Positions 22,399 to 32,926 of a stretch of 64,000 bases of DNA are shown here, piece by piece; the first letter of the stretch is position 1, and each line of letters begins with the position of its first letter. The position numbers and the translations under genes were made by a program. The stretch comes from Plasmodium coatneyi (lineage: Eukaryota; Apicomplexa; Aconoidasida; Haemosporida; Plasmodiidae), in contig NC_033569.1 in the NCBI RefSeq assembly GCF_001680005.1, forward strand, positions 434,001 through 498,000, in the 5' to 3' direction. The notes beneath the pieces are model-generated. The model searched no databases, was not told the origin of the DNA, and worked only from the letters and a program-made list of their open reading frames with translations.

Positions 22399-23175
22399 GA
22401 TGGTAATGTGATTATTTCCGCGTGCCATTATATTAATATTGTTTGTGCATGAGCACTTCTATTATTAAATATGTACAAAGTCGTAACTACTACATATATA
22501 TAAGGGAATGCAATTCTCACCCTCTGAGGTGAGAATTCTTCGAGGGCAAAATTTTCAAATATACTTCCCCAATCATACTGCTGGATTAATAAAAAATCGT
22601 TAACACATATATGTGCAGTATGCACTTCATATGTGCAAGATACTTATCACCCTCTATCCCTCTTCGGGAATGTGCATCTCCATATATATTCAGTAAGAAA
22701 CATGTACCCATAATACAAGTATAGACAGAAAGAAAAATAAAAAGAAGAAGGGAGTAAATAAATACACAAAGAAAGATTTATATATATATTATGTACTCAT
22801 ATTATTCTCACATATTTTTTGTGTTCAAAAGAGAAAGTGAAAATTGCTTATGCGCACATTCCTGTAATAGTAATTTCTGGTGAAATAGTTTTTCCCCTTC
22901 TCCTTCCTATAATTGCATTGTTATAATAAATTTGCACCCACCTTCCCTCTCCCCCTCTTTTGCTCCTAATTTGTATTTCCTATAATTACATCATGAACAG
23001 CTTAAATAGAATATATATATTTTATTACCATAGCCCTTTTCACTTCTCCTTAATCTATATAACACCATAGAATTCATTTCACACCTCCTATCACCCACAC
23101 TCCATTCATAACTAAGTTACATATATTTCATTTATATACGGCATATATATTGTATTAAGAATTAATGTTCCTGGT
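22397..23175. other. Intergenic: KIR8 distal upstream region
   Basis: AT-rich upstream sequence of KIR8 leading into the telomere-like array. No gene was seen. GGTGAGAATTCTCACC-like half-palindromes occur at 22513-22538 (TTCTCACCCTCTGAGGTGAGAA). Confidence 0.45.
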
Positions 23176-23179
23176 TTTT

Positions 23180-23850
23180 CAGCTCCTATGGTTTAGGGCA
23201 TAGGGATTTAGTGAATTAGGTTTCAGGTTTTTAAGGTTTAGGGGCTTAGGCTTTAGATGTTTAGGTTCAGGCGTTTAGCGTTTAGGGTTTAGACTTTAGG
23301 GTTTACTGTTTAGGGTTCAGGGTTTAGGGTTTACTGTTTCAGGGTTTAGGGTTTAGGGTTTACTGTTTCAGGGTTTAGGGTCTAGGATTTAGGGCTCATC
23401 ATTTAGAGTTTAGAGTTTAGGATTTAAAGTTTAGGGTTTATTGTTTACGATTTAGCGTCTAGGGATTAGGGGTTAGGTTTACGTTTACGGGTTTAGGGTT
23501 TAGGATTTAGGATTTAGGATTTAGGTTTTTGGGTTTAGGGTTCTGGGTTCAGGGTTTAGGATTTAGTGTTTAGGATTTAGCTTTTAGATTTTAGGGTTCA
23601 GTGTTCAAGGTTCAGGGTTTAGGGTTGAGTGTTCAAGGTTCTGTGTTTAGGGTTCATACTTTATAATTCAAGACTTAGATTTAAAGTTCCCAAGAAGAAC
23701 AGAATCCTAAGAAGTACAAGAAAATATTTTTCTTCGGAACAGATTTTTCCTCGCTGAAGCTTGAACCTTCGAGACTGAGGCCTAAAAACTGAACCCTAAC
23801 CCTAATCCCTGAACCCTGAACCCTGAACCCTGAAGCCTAAACCCTGAACG
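23180..23850. repeat. Interstitial telomere-like repeat array 2 (inverted)
   Basis: Degenerate GGGTTYA repeats on the plus strand from about 23190 to 23670 are followed after a ~90-base spacer by the complementary CCCTRAA strand (about 23780-23850, with three near-perfect CCCTGAA copies). The two arms therefore form an inverted repeat around 23690-23770. Confidence 0.93.
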
Positions 23851-24019
23851 TATGTATATGTATATGTATCTCTTTTTTTTTTTTTGTCCTCTTTTTTCTT
23901 CAATCATTCCTTTCATTCTTTCTTTTTTCCATTCTTTCTTTTCTTTCCTTTCCTTTTTTCTTTCTTTAATGTTTTTCTTTTCCTTTTTCTGTATGCACAC
24001 TTTATATGTATACCCTTCC

Positions 24020-24205
24020 CCAAGCAGATAAATATGAGGCCACATTGTTCTTCTTACACCCTAAAACAGCTAAAAACCAGGCCACATTCTTGTTCTTACA
24101 TCTTAGGACATTAAACATAACTGTGATATCCAACACCTCTAAATCAAACACCCCTAAATGCGAAATCCTATACCTTCAGTGTGAAATTCCACATGTACAC
24201 CCCTG
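24020..24205. repeat. Degenerate minisatellites, second copy
   Basis: Shorter version of the array at 18620-19095: CAGATAAATATGAGGCCACA and ACAGCTAAAAACCAGGCCAC units, then CTAAATGCGAAATCCTATAC. It is part of the KIR8/KIR9 segmental duplication. Confidence 0.8.
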
Positions 24206-24326
24206 ATTCATTCAACATTATTCCTTTTTTTTTTTTTTCGTTCTTCTTTTCTTCTAATACTAATTTTTTTCTTTTTTTTCTTTCTTCTTTTCTTCTAATA
24301 TTAATTTTTTTTTTTTTTTAATTCTT

Positions 24327-24731
24327 TTTTCTCAACTGTTTGCCTCTTTGTGGTACTTCCCAGAGATTGGCAACACCTTTGAGCGCGGCACCTTTCAAGA
24401 TAAACAAGTACTTTCAATTATATTATACCCATAAAAAAGGTGGAAAACGCAATTTGGCATCTACATTGGACAAACATTTATTGCTAGATGGTAGTATTGG
24501 CTGAAAGGTGTGTTCCCTTGAAATGGACACATACGCTGGGGAAAAACACCAAGTGAAGGTTCCCCCTCCCCCTGTATGGGGAATTATTCATTTCACAGTT
24601 GGTGGTATACGCCCACACACCCACACACGCATGGATGCTGCCAAAATTTGTGTCACCTCCTTTTTTTCCGCGACAAAATGATGAGCTCGTTGTGATACAT
24701 AGGTACATTTCTTAAGATACAAACCTCGGAA
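24327..24731. other. Conserved non-coding block B, beyond the KIR9 3' end
   Basis: Second copy of block A (19235-19625), with scattered substitutions and small indels that break any shared frame. The TTCCCC...GGGGAA hairpin is at 24560-24583. Confidence 0.75.
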
Positions 24732-24904
24732 AGTAGAAGAAATGTAGCAAAAAGAAAAAGGAGAAGAAAGAAAAAAGGAAAAGAAAGAAGAATAATAATG
24801 TTATTTTGTTTTTTGCACTGTATATAAACTTTGCGAGGTCAATTATACACACTACTGTGGGGTCACATTACATTCCCCTTCCCCTAGGTGTTCCAAACAG
24901 TGTC

Positions 24905-27091
24905 TTACATTCGATAGTTCATGTTATGGTAACCAATATTTCTTTGTTGCCTTTGTTGGCTTCGTTGTGGTTGTTGTTCTTTTCCTTTTCTGTCATTAAT
25001 ATTTGCCCTTCGTCCTGCAAGTGGTGTTCTATCATTATATATGGTAGATGCTCCATCTGTCATGGAATCTGTTGTTGTGGAGCCACCAATTGTTGAACCG
25101 TTCTCTGTTGAGGTGTATTCCGTAAATGCATCAAAGTTGCTCCTAACGGATCTTCTCTTCCTTATTTTACTGCTCCCTCTTCCAAATTGGTTATGGAACC
25201 AAGAAGGTAGGGAAGTATACTGAAAAAAAAAAGAAAGGGAAAAAGAGAAAGGAACGAAAATATAATCATATGTATATATATATATATATGTGGAGTATAC
25301 AGTCTGTTCTATATTTATTTTTATTTTAAATAAGGAAAAAACAAATAATAATAAACATTATTGTTATTTACACTTCCAATAATAACTATTTACTTACTTT
25401 ATATAATAGGAAAAGGATGGAAGGAAGTCCAATTACGGTAAGGACGGAAGGTATGGCAACGGTTGCAGATACTGGACCTTCTGCATCATGTAAGATTCCC
25501 TGTGCATGCTTCGGTGTACATTTTGAATTTCGGAGTTCTCTAAGAATGAGATCTTTATAGTCGCTGTTGAATTTACTACAATATGTAGATTTAATGCTTC
25601 CATTCTTACATTGCCCATTCATCTGGTTATATGCCAATGCAGCTGTGTCCAGGTAATGGCTCAATTCTTTACTACAGACATATTCACTCTTCCCTGACTT
25701 CTCATTTATAGTTCTATAGTCCTGGAGGAAATCATATACTTCCCTATCATATTGGAAATCGCTCTTGTTAATGTGGCTGCACACAATGTCACACTGCATC
25801 TCAGCAGTAGACAATTTGTTCAATTCACCGCGTATCTTATTCATAAAATTCCAAAATGATTCATCCTTGTTGAAAATGTCATGGAATATATTCCCTATCC
25901 AATAATATAAGAAACCACAACGTTGTTCTTGGGATAAAGACACCTCCTCTCCTGCACTTCCTTTACTTGCGTAACACCATCTTTCCTTAAACATTTTAGT
26001 ATATTCTTCCTTCCTATGAACATCCGCCAATGCTTCCTCTATTTCTGGAGGCAAGTTATTATTATCACCGTTACAGAGGTCCTTGTGATCTCTAAGTTTT
26101 TTGTATGCTGTTGTTCAAGGTAACTTCTGTAAAATTGCATCCTATACGAAAAATGTAATAATTAGTAGAATTAGATATATGTTCCTATGTATTTTAAAGT
26201 TCCCCAATTTAGTTCATGCCATAGTGGGTAAAAATATTATGTGTGCATACACAAATATTAGTTCATTCACTTCAAATGAAAAAAAAGTAACCGTCTCTCT
26301 TTCTGTTAGATTCACTATGGCATCACCAAGGTCGAAGTCGTCCGCTTCTTCGCATGTTAACTGTGATGGGCCCTTATTACTGTCCACTGTATACTTCTCT
26401 TCAAATTTCTGACAGTATTCATCATTCTCGGTTTTCCCTGTACACTCTGAATGTACGTCCCCATAACTTTTAACTAACCCTTCAATATATTTGGAACATG
26501 TTTTATCGCACTTCTTTTTATAAATCTCCACTTGCTTCTTTATTTCATCAAAGTCATAAGAATATTCATAGGCTTGTTTTCTTTGGGTGAAATTGTCTTT
26601 GGTAATGCCACCACAAGCAACTGAACAATTATCGACCTTAGTTAGTTCCTTATTTAGTTTGTCACAGATCCCGTTCATGACGGTGTTAAATTCATCTTTA
26701 CTCAAACTTCCAAGTATTTTACTTCCAATCCAAAAAAATAAAAAGGAACACCGCTCATTATAGGATGTATCCCTTTCTTTCATGTTGAATGCGACAGCGC
26801 ACGCTTGTCCAATCTTATTGTAGTCATTTATTTTTTCCTGATATTCACTCCATGCCTCCTCCACTTTATAGACATCCTCATGAACGTCACCAAAGCGGGC
26901 ACCCTCAAATTCTCTATAGATATTCTTGGATGGGACACTGCCTAAATAAGCGTTCTATAAATACAATTAAGGGAATGTATATATATTTGCTTTCCCCATT
27001 ACATCATGAATAAAGTATTATATGCGTAATACACTCATAAGAACTCATAATAGAAAGTACAGACCAGTAATACTTTCCCGCTTCCCGCCAT
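24905..27091 (-). pseudogene. KIR: KIR9: two-domain KIR gene with a nonsense codon, CD99-like peptide
   Basis: It has the same layout as KIR8. Exon 1 is 27091-27074 (MAGSGK). Exon 2 is 26954-26292 (first PIR domain, NAYLGSVPSKNIYREF to LTERET, donor GTTACT). Exon 3 is 26141-25398 (second PIR domain to FLLYK). Exon 4 is 25219-24905 (YTSLPSWFHNQFG tail ending NYRM). All exon lengths are multiples of three, but codon 9 of exon 3 (26117-26115) is TGA, at the position of a Ser codon in KIR8 (TCA to TGA would be one base). I found no acceptor past it that restores the frame. A truncated one-domain product without a membrane anchor could still be made. The first domain ends with DDFDLGDAIVNL (26342-26307), closely resembling a host CD99 segment. 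A read error at this base is possible. Confidence 0.82.
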
Positions 27092-27302
27092 TCTGTACAC
27101 ATATTTCCAGTATATATTGAACACACTTCTTTCAAAATATGCTCCCCATATATTTATGAATTTAAAATATTTATACGAGAAGTTCTTTATATTCTATAAG
27201 GGACGTCATTAACGAATAAATATATAATTTCTATTCTTTCCTATAATACACGCTGCTTAACTTCTAAGCATGGATAACATATTAAGTACATTTATGTCGA
27301 AC

Positions 27303-27305
<3 letters not shown>

Positions 27306-27342
<37 letters not shown>
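27306..27342. repeat. (AT)n tract upstream of KIR9
   Basis: Uninterrupted AT run, the counterpart of the tract upstream of KIR8. It sits within the KIR9 promoter region; no gene was seen between 27092 and 28190. Confidence 0.9.
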
Positions 27343-27346
<4 letters not shown>

Positions 27347-28199
27347 CAGGTGAACATAAGAACGAATATGTTAAAATAACAAAATAAAGAGAAAACTTTA
27401 AAATTCTTTATACTTCTCTCATGTGCATTTATTTCATTACACAACAATGTGTGCCTATCCCCAACACAATATTCCAATTTAAGCACCCTTCCTACTACGT
27501 TCGTACGAGGGGTGTAATTTTACCTGAATACAAATTTCAGTATTCCCCATTAATATCTACCTCCTTCCTATTTAAAAGGATTATTGAAAATTGTTCTCAT
27601 ACGCAATGCAGTTCATAAACGGTGCATTTTTTCCCCTTTCAAATGTTCATATTCATTATAATTCCATATGTAATGTACACTTACAAAATAAGTCATACAT
27701 AAATAATGAGAAACATAATATTCATTACATGAGAAGACGAAAATACACGAATCCTCATAATAACATTTTTTTTTGCAGTACATTCTACCCCTTTTTCTTC
27801 CATATTTGTTGAATAATAATAATTCCTCCTTTCGTTCTTATTTGCTCCTTGATAAGTGTGCTGTAACTCTTTCCTTATATGCGGAAAGTGCACAACAGTA
27901 TTTGAGCCATATTCCCCCATAATGAATATTATACATGTATATTAAGATAAACGCCTTTTTCTTTTCTTCTCCCTTATTCCACAGTATTAGGAAGTTCAGT
28001 AGGGTTAGGACGGGCTAAGGCAGTTAAAAGAATTATAAGGTAAAAAAGATTGAAAGCGACCTCATACGGCTAATTATCCTTCTATTCCTTCATAAGTCGA
28101 ACATTACAATGTTTAATTATTCGAGCATATTTTGAAGAGTTCACATGGTTCAAAAAAAACATAAGTTATTTTTTCCAAGGTTACTATTCCTCTACACAT

Positions 28200-29205
28200 G
28201 GTTCATCGTTTCAGGGTTTAGGCTACAGGTTTTAGGGTTTAGGGTTTGGGGCTAGGGTTTAGGGTTCAGGGTTTACTGTTTAGTGTTTAGGGTTCAGGGT
28301 TTACGTTTTAGGGTTCACGGTTAAGGTTTCATATTTTAGGGTATAGGGTTTAGGGTTCACGGTTAAAGGTTTATAGCTTAGGGTTCAGCGTTTAGTCTAC
28401 AGGTTTTTTGGTTTGGGTTTAGGGTTTGGAATTCAGGGTTTTGGGTTTGGAATTCAGGGTTTTGGGTTTGGAATTCAGGGTTTAGGGTTTAGGGGCATGG
28501 GGTTAGGATTCAGGGTTTAGGGGTCACGGTTTAATGTTCACGTTATGGATATGGATCTTTAGTTCTGAGATTTTGTAGCTCAAAGATTAAGTTTTGACCG
28601 TTAACATCAGGTTCCTGTAGAAGAGCCTACCTAGAGGCTCCTCCCGAAAGCGCGTAAATCCTAAACCCTGGCGCTTAGAACCCTCAACACTAATTCATGA
28701 ATTATAATGTCTAAACATAGAGCTCTAAATCCTGATCAATAAACCCTAAACCCTAAATCCACATCACTATACAATAAACCCTGAACCCTAAAACCTGAAC
28801 CCTAAAACCTGAACCCTAAACCCTGAACCCTAAACCCTGAATGCTAAAACCTGAATGCTAAACCCTAAAACCAAATCCTAAAACCTGTAGCCTAAACGCT
28901 GAAGCATAAACCATAAGCCCTGGAAATTGAACTATGAACCCTTAGCCGTGAGCCCTAAACCCTACACCTTAAACTATGAACTCTTAACTCTTAACCGTGA
29001 AGCCTAAAACGTAAATCCTAAACACGGAAACCTAAACCCTAAACCATAAAGCCATGAACCATAAGCCCATGTTCTCTAAGCCTGAACCCTAAACCCTCAA
29101 CACTGAACTCTAAATTCTGAACCCTGAACTTCGAACCCAGAAAACTAAAAACTGAATCTTAAACCCTAAATTGTAAGCCCTAAACACTAAACACTAAACC
29201 ATAGG
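28200..29205. repeat. Interstitial telomere-like repeat array 3 (inverted, ~1 kb)
   Basis: G-strand GGGTTYA copies run at 28210-28550, followed by a ~100-base unique spacer and then ~550 bases of C-strand CCCTRAA copies (28660-29205). It is the largest of the three arrays. The variants (GGGTTTGGAATTCAGGG, repeated three times at about 28430-28480) show local expansion of mutated units. Confidence 0.93.
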
Positions 29206-30135
29206 TGTACTCATAGAAGAGGAGAAAAGAAGGTGAAGGAGTAAAATAAGGTGTAGCCTACAATATGAATAAAATAGAAAAGGGAAAGCTGAGATGGAGG
29301 AATATATATATTTTCTGTGTTGGTGTATTAATATATATGTGATTAAGAGGTAAAAAGAAATAAGGGGAAAATTTTCTATTATTAAGTACTCATAAATGCA
29401 GAAGGAAGGGAACCGTGTAGTGCAAAATGTTCTTATAAAAGGTGTATACATATTTTTCTTCTCTTCTCATATAAAAGACTAATATAACTCCTTGTATTAA
29501 ATTGCTTATATACAAATTATATATATATGTTCTTCATGGAATATTTATTAATGTGCACATTACTGAAAGGAAAGAAATGATATTGTGCATGTAAGAACTA
29601 TACTATGTAAATCATCAGTCTTTAATAATTTTTTAAATAAACAGAAGAAAATAAAACAGTAATAAATGCAAATGTTTCAGCCTAAATGAGGATGTGTCAT
29701 TATTATGTGAACAATAATGAAGGGGTTTGAATAATGACACAATATTTCAGATAAATGCCTATGAATCAGTAATGTATAGTATAGGTAGTAAGTGTATAGA
29801 TACTAAGTGTATATAGGAAGTTTGATTTTTTGATTTTTTTATTTTTCACTCACAATTCTGTTGTTTTAATATACTTACTCATGATTCTACTCTGAACCAT
29901 GTGTATCTTATGATTTAATGTGTATATGATGATTTAATGTGTGGGCGTGTTTGTTATCATTTTTTTTTGAGGAGTAAAGGAATAGGTATTTTTGGAGGGG
30001 GAAGTAAATATTTATATATACACATATGTACTCGTAACCATTGTAAAATGAGCAATATACCTATATATATTCCATACTTCATGAATATGTGAAGAGTTTT
30101 AAAATAAAATAGACCCAAGTGAATATTCATGAACA
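29206..30135. other. Intergenic: KIR10 upstream region
   Basis: AT-rich with no supported gene. It should hold the KIR10 promoter. Confidence 0.45.
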
Positions 30136-31695
30136 ATGGTAAAGCACGTAATGCAGATTGCATTCCATTTTATAAAATAAAGGTGCACGGGTATACATGT
30201 ATTATTTTATGTACAATATTATGGATGTATAGTAGTACATACATTTTATAAGTTCTATTTGTAGGAACAGTGCAGTGAGGATGACTTACCTTCCAGGAAA
30301 GTGTATAATAAGTTCATAAATGGCAAACAAACATGTGAGAACATCAGTTTCTGGGAGGACAGAGTAGCAGAAGTTTTAGGAGGTAAATATAAGAACAGTG
30401 TACTTGGTACAAATAACCTGAAGGAAATTGCGCAAGCCCTATGTTACATATCTAAATTAAATACAGAGAAGAAAGCATCGTGTACAGCCATTTGTGACTT
30501 CTTTTATTTTCGGCTAGGAGAAATATTATGTAATATTTTGAGTAAAACTTCTTCATTTAAAGATATTATGCAACAAATCTACAATACACTGGGAAGCTCT
30601 GGGAACCAATGTACTTACAACGCTATGAGCGATAGTGTTTTCTGTACTGATTTCAAGCGAAGAAAAAAAGTATTCGACTACTATCATGATTATAGGACCA
30701 TATGGAAACAAATAAAGCAAGAATCCTCATCTGGCGAGTCCTCCTGTATAGATAAATATGAACAATACCTAAATGGTGTTAAGGGAACTGATAGAGATGG
30801 TGGAGCTGCAGGCGCTTATGGACCAATAAAAGCAAGTGGGTCATCTAATCTAGATGAATACTTTAAAAAATTTTGGGACAAGTTCAAACACAGTGGTGAT
30901 GGTAATGGTAAAATTCCACCACCATCAGACTTGAAATCTAAAGCAGAGTCAGGAGAATGCCCCCCACCAGATGGGGAGGAGGACGAAACGGACCTTAGTT
31001 CCTGTTTGGAACAGCTGTCTTCAGCAGTTGCTGCACCATCATCGGGGCAGGAACTAACATCAACACATGGTCATTCATCATCCGACCTATCACCACCACA
31101 ACCAGAGGGAGGTGGAAGTGGTGTTGCCCCAATCGTCTCCTCTGCAGTGGCAACAACCATAGGATTACCAGCAGCTGTCGCTTTCTTCCTTTATAAAGTA
31201 AGTATAACAATTATAATTACAATTGTCCATTATAATCACACTTAAATGTATAAATAATAACATTCATTACTAGTTTTTTTGTTCTATTTAAAACTATACA
31301 CACATATACATTAATTAAACTATGCTGTGCTGTTGTATATATTTGTGGAATACATATAACACATATTTTTACACCATTACTTTGCCCCCTTCCTTTGCCT
31401 TCTTATTTTTTCTCTTCCCTTTCAGTACACTTCGTTATTCTCTGGAATACGTAGCACCCTGTCCGGTGGGAAGAATAGAAAAAGAAGGTCCGTCCGACAA
31501 GACTTAAACGCTTTTACAGTGAACGAGTCTACAGACTACTCAACAATAGGTTCGTCATCAAATTTAACAGCAGCAGATTCGACGGATGAACCTACCGTAT
31601 ATGGCGGACGACAATCTGGCGGAAGAACACAACAACGGAAAAGGAACAACATGAACGAAGGGAGAGGCAGGAATATAGCTTACCAAAGCATGTAA
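30136..31695 (+). CDS. KIR: KIR10: KIR/PIR variant protein, last of the array
   Basis: Exon 2 is 30265-31197 (acceptor ATTTGTAG; EQCSEDDLPSRKVYNKF onward, ending AFFLYK at GTAAGT). Exon 3 is 31426-31695 (tail YTSLFSGIRSTLSGG to IAYQSM). Phases fit. Exon 1 is uncertain: the only phase-compatible candidate I found at a normal distance is a bare ATG at 30136-30138 before GTAAAG, giving an intron of 126 bases. The PIR ectodomain (CDFFYFRLGE) is followed by a long acidic and Ser/Pro/Gly-rich stem (about residues 205-280) and a membrane segment. The Phe-Arg in FYFRLG replaces the usual Trp. It is the variant gene nearest the core genome. Confidence 0.85.
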
Positions 31696-32080
31696 CTTGG
31701 AACATTAAATGTACAACACAAATGGTGTGGAATGTAACGCACGTTAAGTAACATTGGAATGTAATGTCCTTCACGAAGAAGCATAAATAACCCCCTGAAA
31801 AGTTCATACAATCCCAAAACAGGTTTATATTTCTTCCTTTCCTTCTTTTTCTTTTTTTTTCGAATTTCTTTTATCTTTTTTTTTTTGTATTGTATGAAAG
31901 TGCTCACTTTCATGCGTAATTAATGTAAGTGCAGAAAAAAAAAATTTTTTTTTTTGTTTACGGAGGTGTTGGAAAATTTTTTTATTGAAGAATCAAAATA
32001 TTCATTTATTTTTTAAACAAGTTTATATCTTTATAATTTGTTTATCTTAATAATTTTTTTTTTATTTTAATAATTTTTTT

Positions 32081-32190
32081 CCTCTTAAAGTCCAGTTTTA
32101 TGGACATTTGAAAAGCGTATTTCAAAAATTGTGCGGGAATTTGCGCCAAGGTTCCCGCGAAGGTGCTCGCGCAAAGGTGATTCGCCCGCC
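32081..32190 (+). other. GC-rich conserved element downstream of KIR10
   Basis: About 390-490 bases past the KIR10 stop, the order seen after KIR3 recurs: TTAAAGTCCA-loop-TGGACATTTGAAAA (hairpin 32090-32105), then AAAATTGTGCGGGAA and a CG-rich stretch (TTCCCGCGAAGG, GCTCGCGC). See the element at 5138-5213. Confidence 0.55.
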
Positions 32191-32926
32191 TTTCTTCTTC
32201 TTTTATGTTACACATCTTTTAGATGTGCAGTTCACATTTGAAGTGGGCATAATAGTTCCTGTATAAAGGATAAAGAACGTTGCGTCTTCCGCGTTATTTT
32301 ACTATAATTTAGGTATAACATTAGTCAAAAAAAGAAAAAAATGCCGACCTTTTCAAAAAAATATTTACATATTTAAAAAGGAAAAGAGGGGGAAAAAAAA
32401 AAGCTAGAATGCAGGTAAAAATAGCGATAAAGCTGACATCACAGCTCAAAAGTACAAAATGGCTAGAAAAAAAAAAAAAAAATAGCCAAAATGTAGATGA
32501 CAACAAGCACTAATCTAAGACAACACAGGGGAAAAATGCAAAATAGATAGAAACAAAAAAAAAAAAAAAACAGCTAGAATGCAGCTAAAAAATATACAAA
32601 TCGAACAAATATCAAAACAACTGTTAAATAGAAACGAAATGTGAAAAAAAAAAAAAAAAAAAATTCATAAAGAAATAACAAGTCTTATAAAACAGAAAGA
32701 AAAAAATAGTTCGGAAAAATAAAACAGAGGTTAAGACCAAATAGAATTATCTTCATCTCGTTTGGACGAAAAGCACGAATTACATTTTTTGCTCCTACAA
32801 TAAGGCAAATATTTATGTCAACTTTTTATCCCCACAAAAATTGCATTCTGTTAGCATTTCCAAAATTTTTTCTACTTTTGTGCTTGTCCTCATCTGCACC
32901 TTCCGTAAACCGCTGTCACTCCTAAA
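32191..32926. other. Boundary between the variant array and the core genome
   Basis: AT-rich sequence with many poly-A runs (32330-32660) and no supported gene. Its right part is the upstream region of the 32927 gene. Confidence 0.5.

Noticed and set aside
1..32900. SICAvar exons
   Set aside because: The genome type should have SICAvar genes near KIR genes, but I saw no cysteine-rich SICA repeats or SICAvar-type last exon; all variant coding sequence fits KIR.
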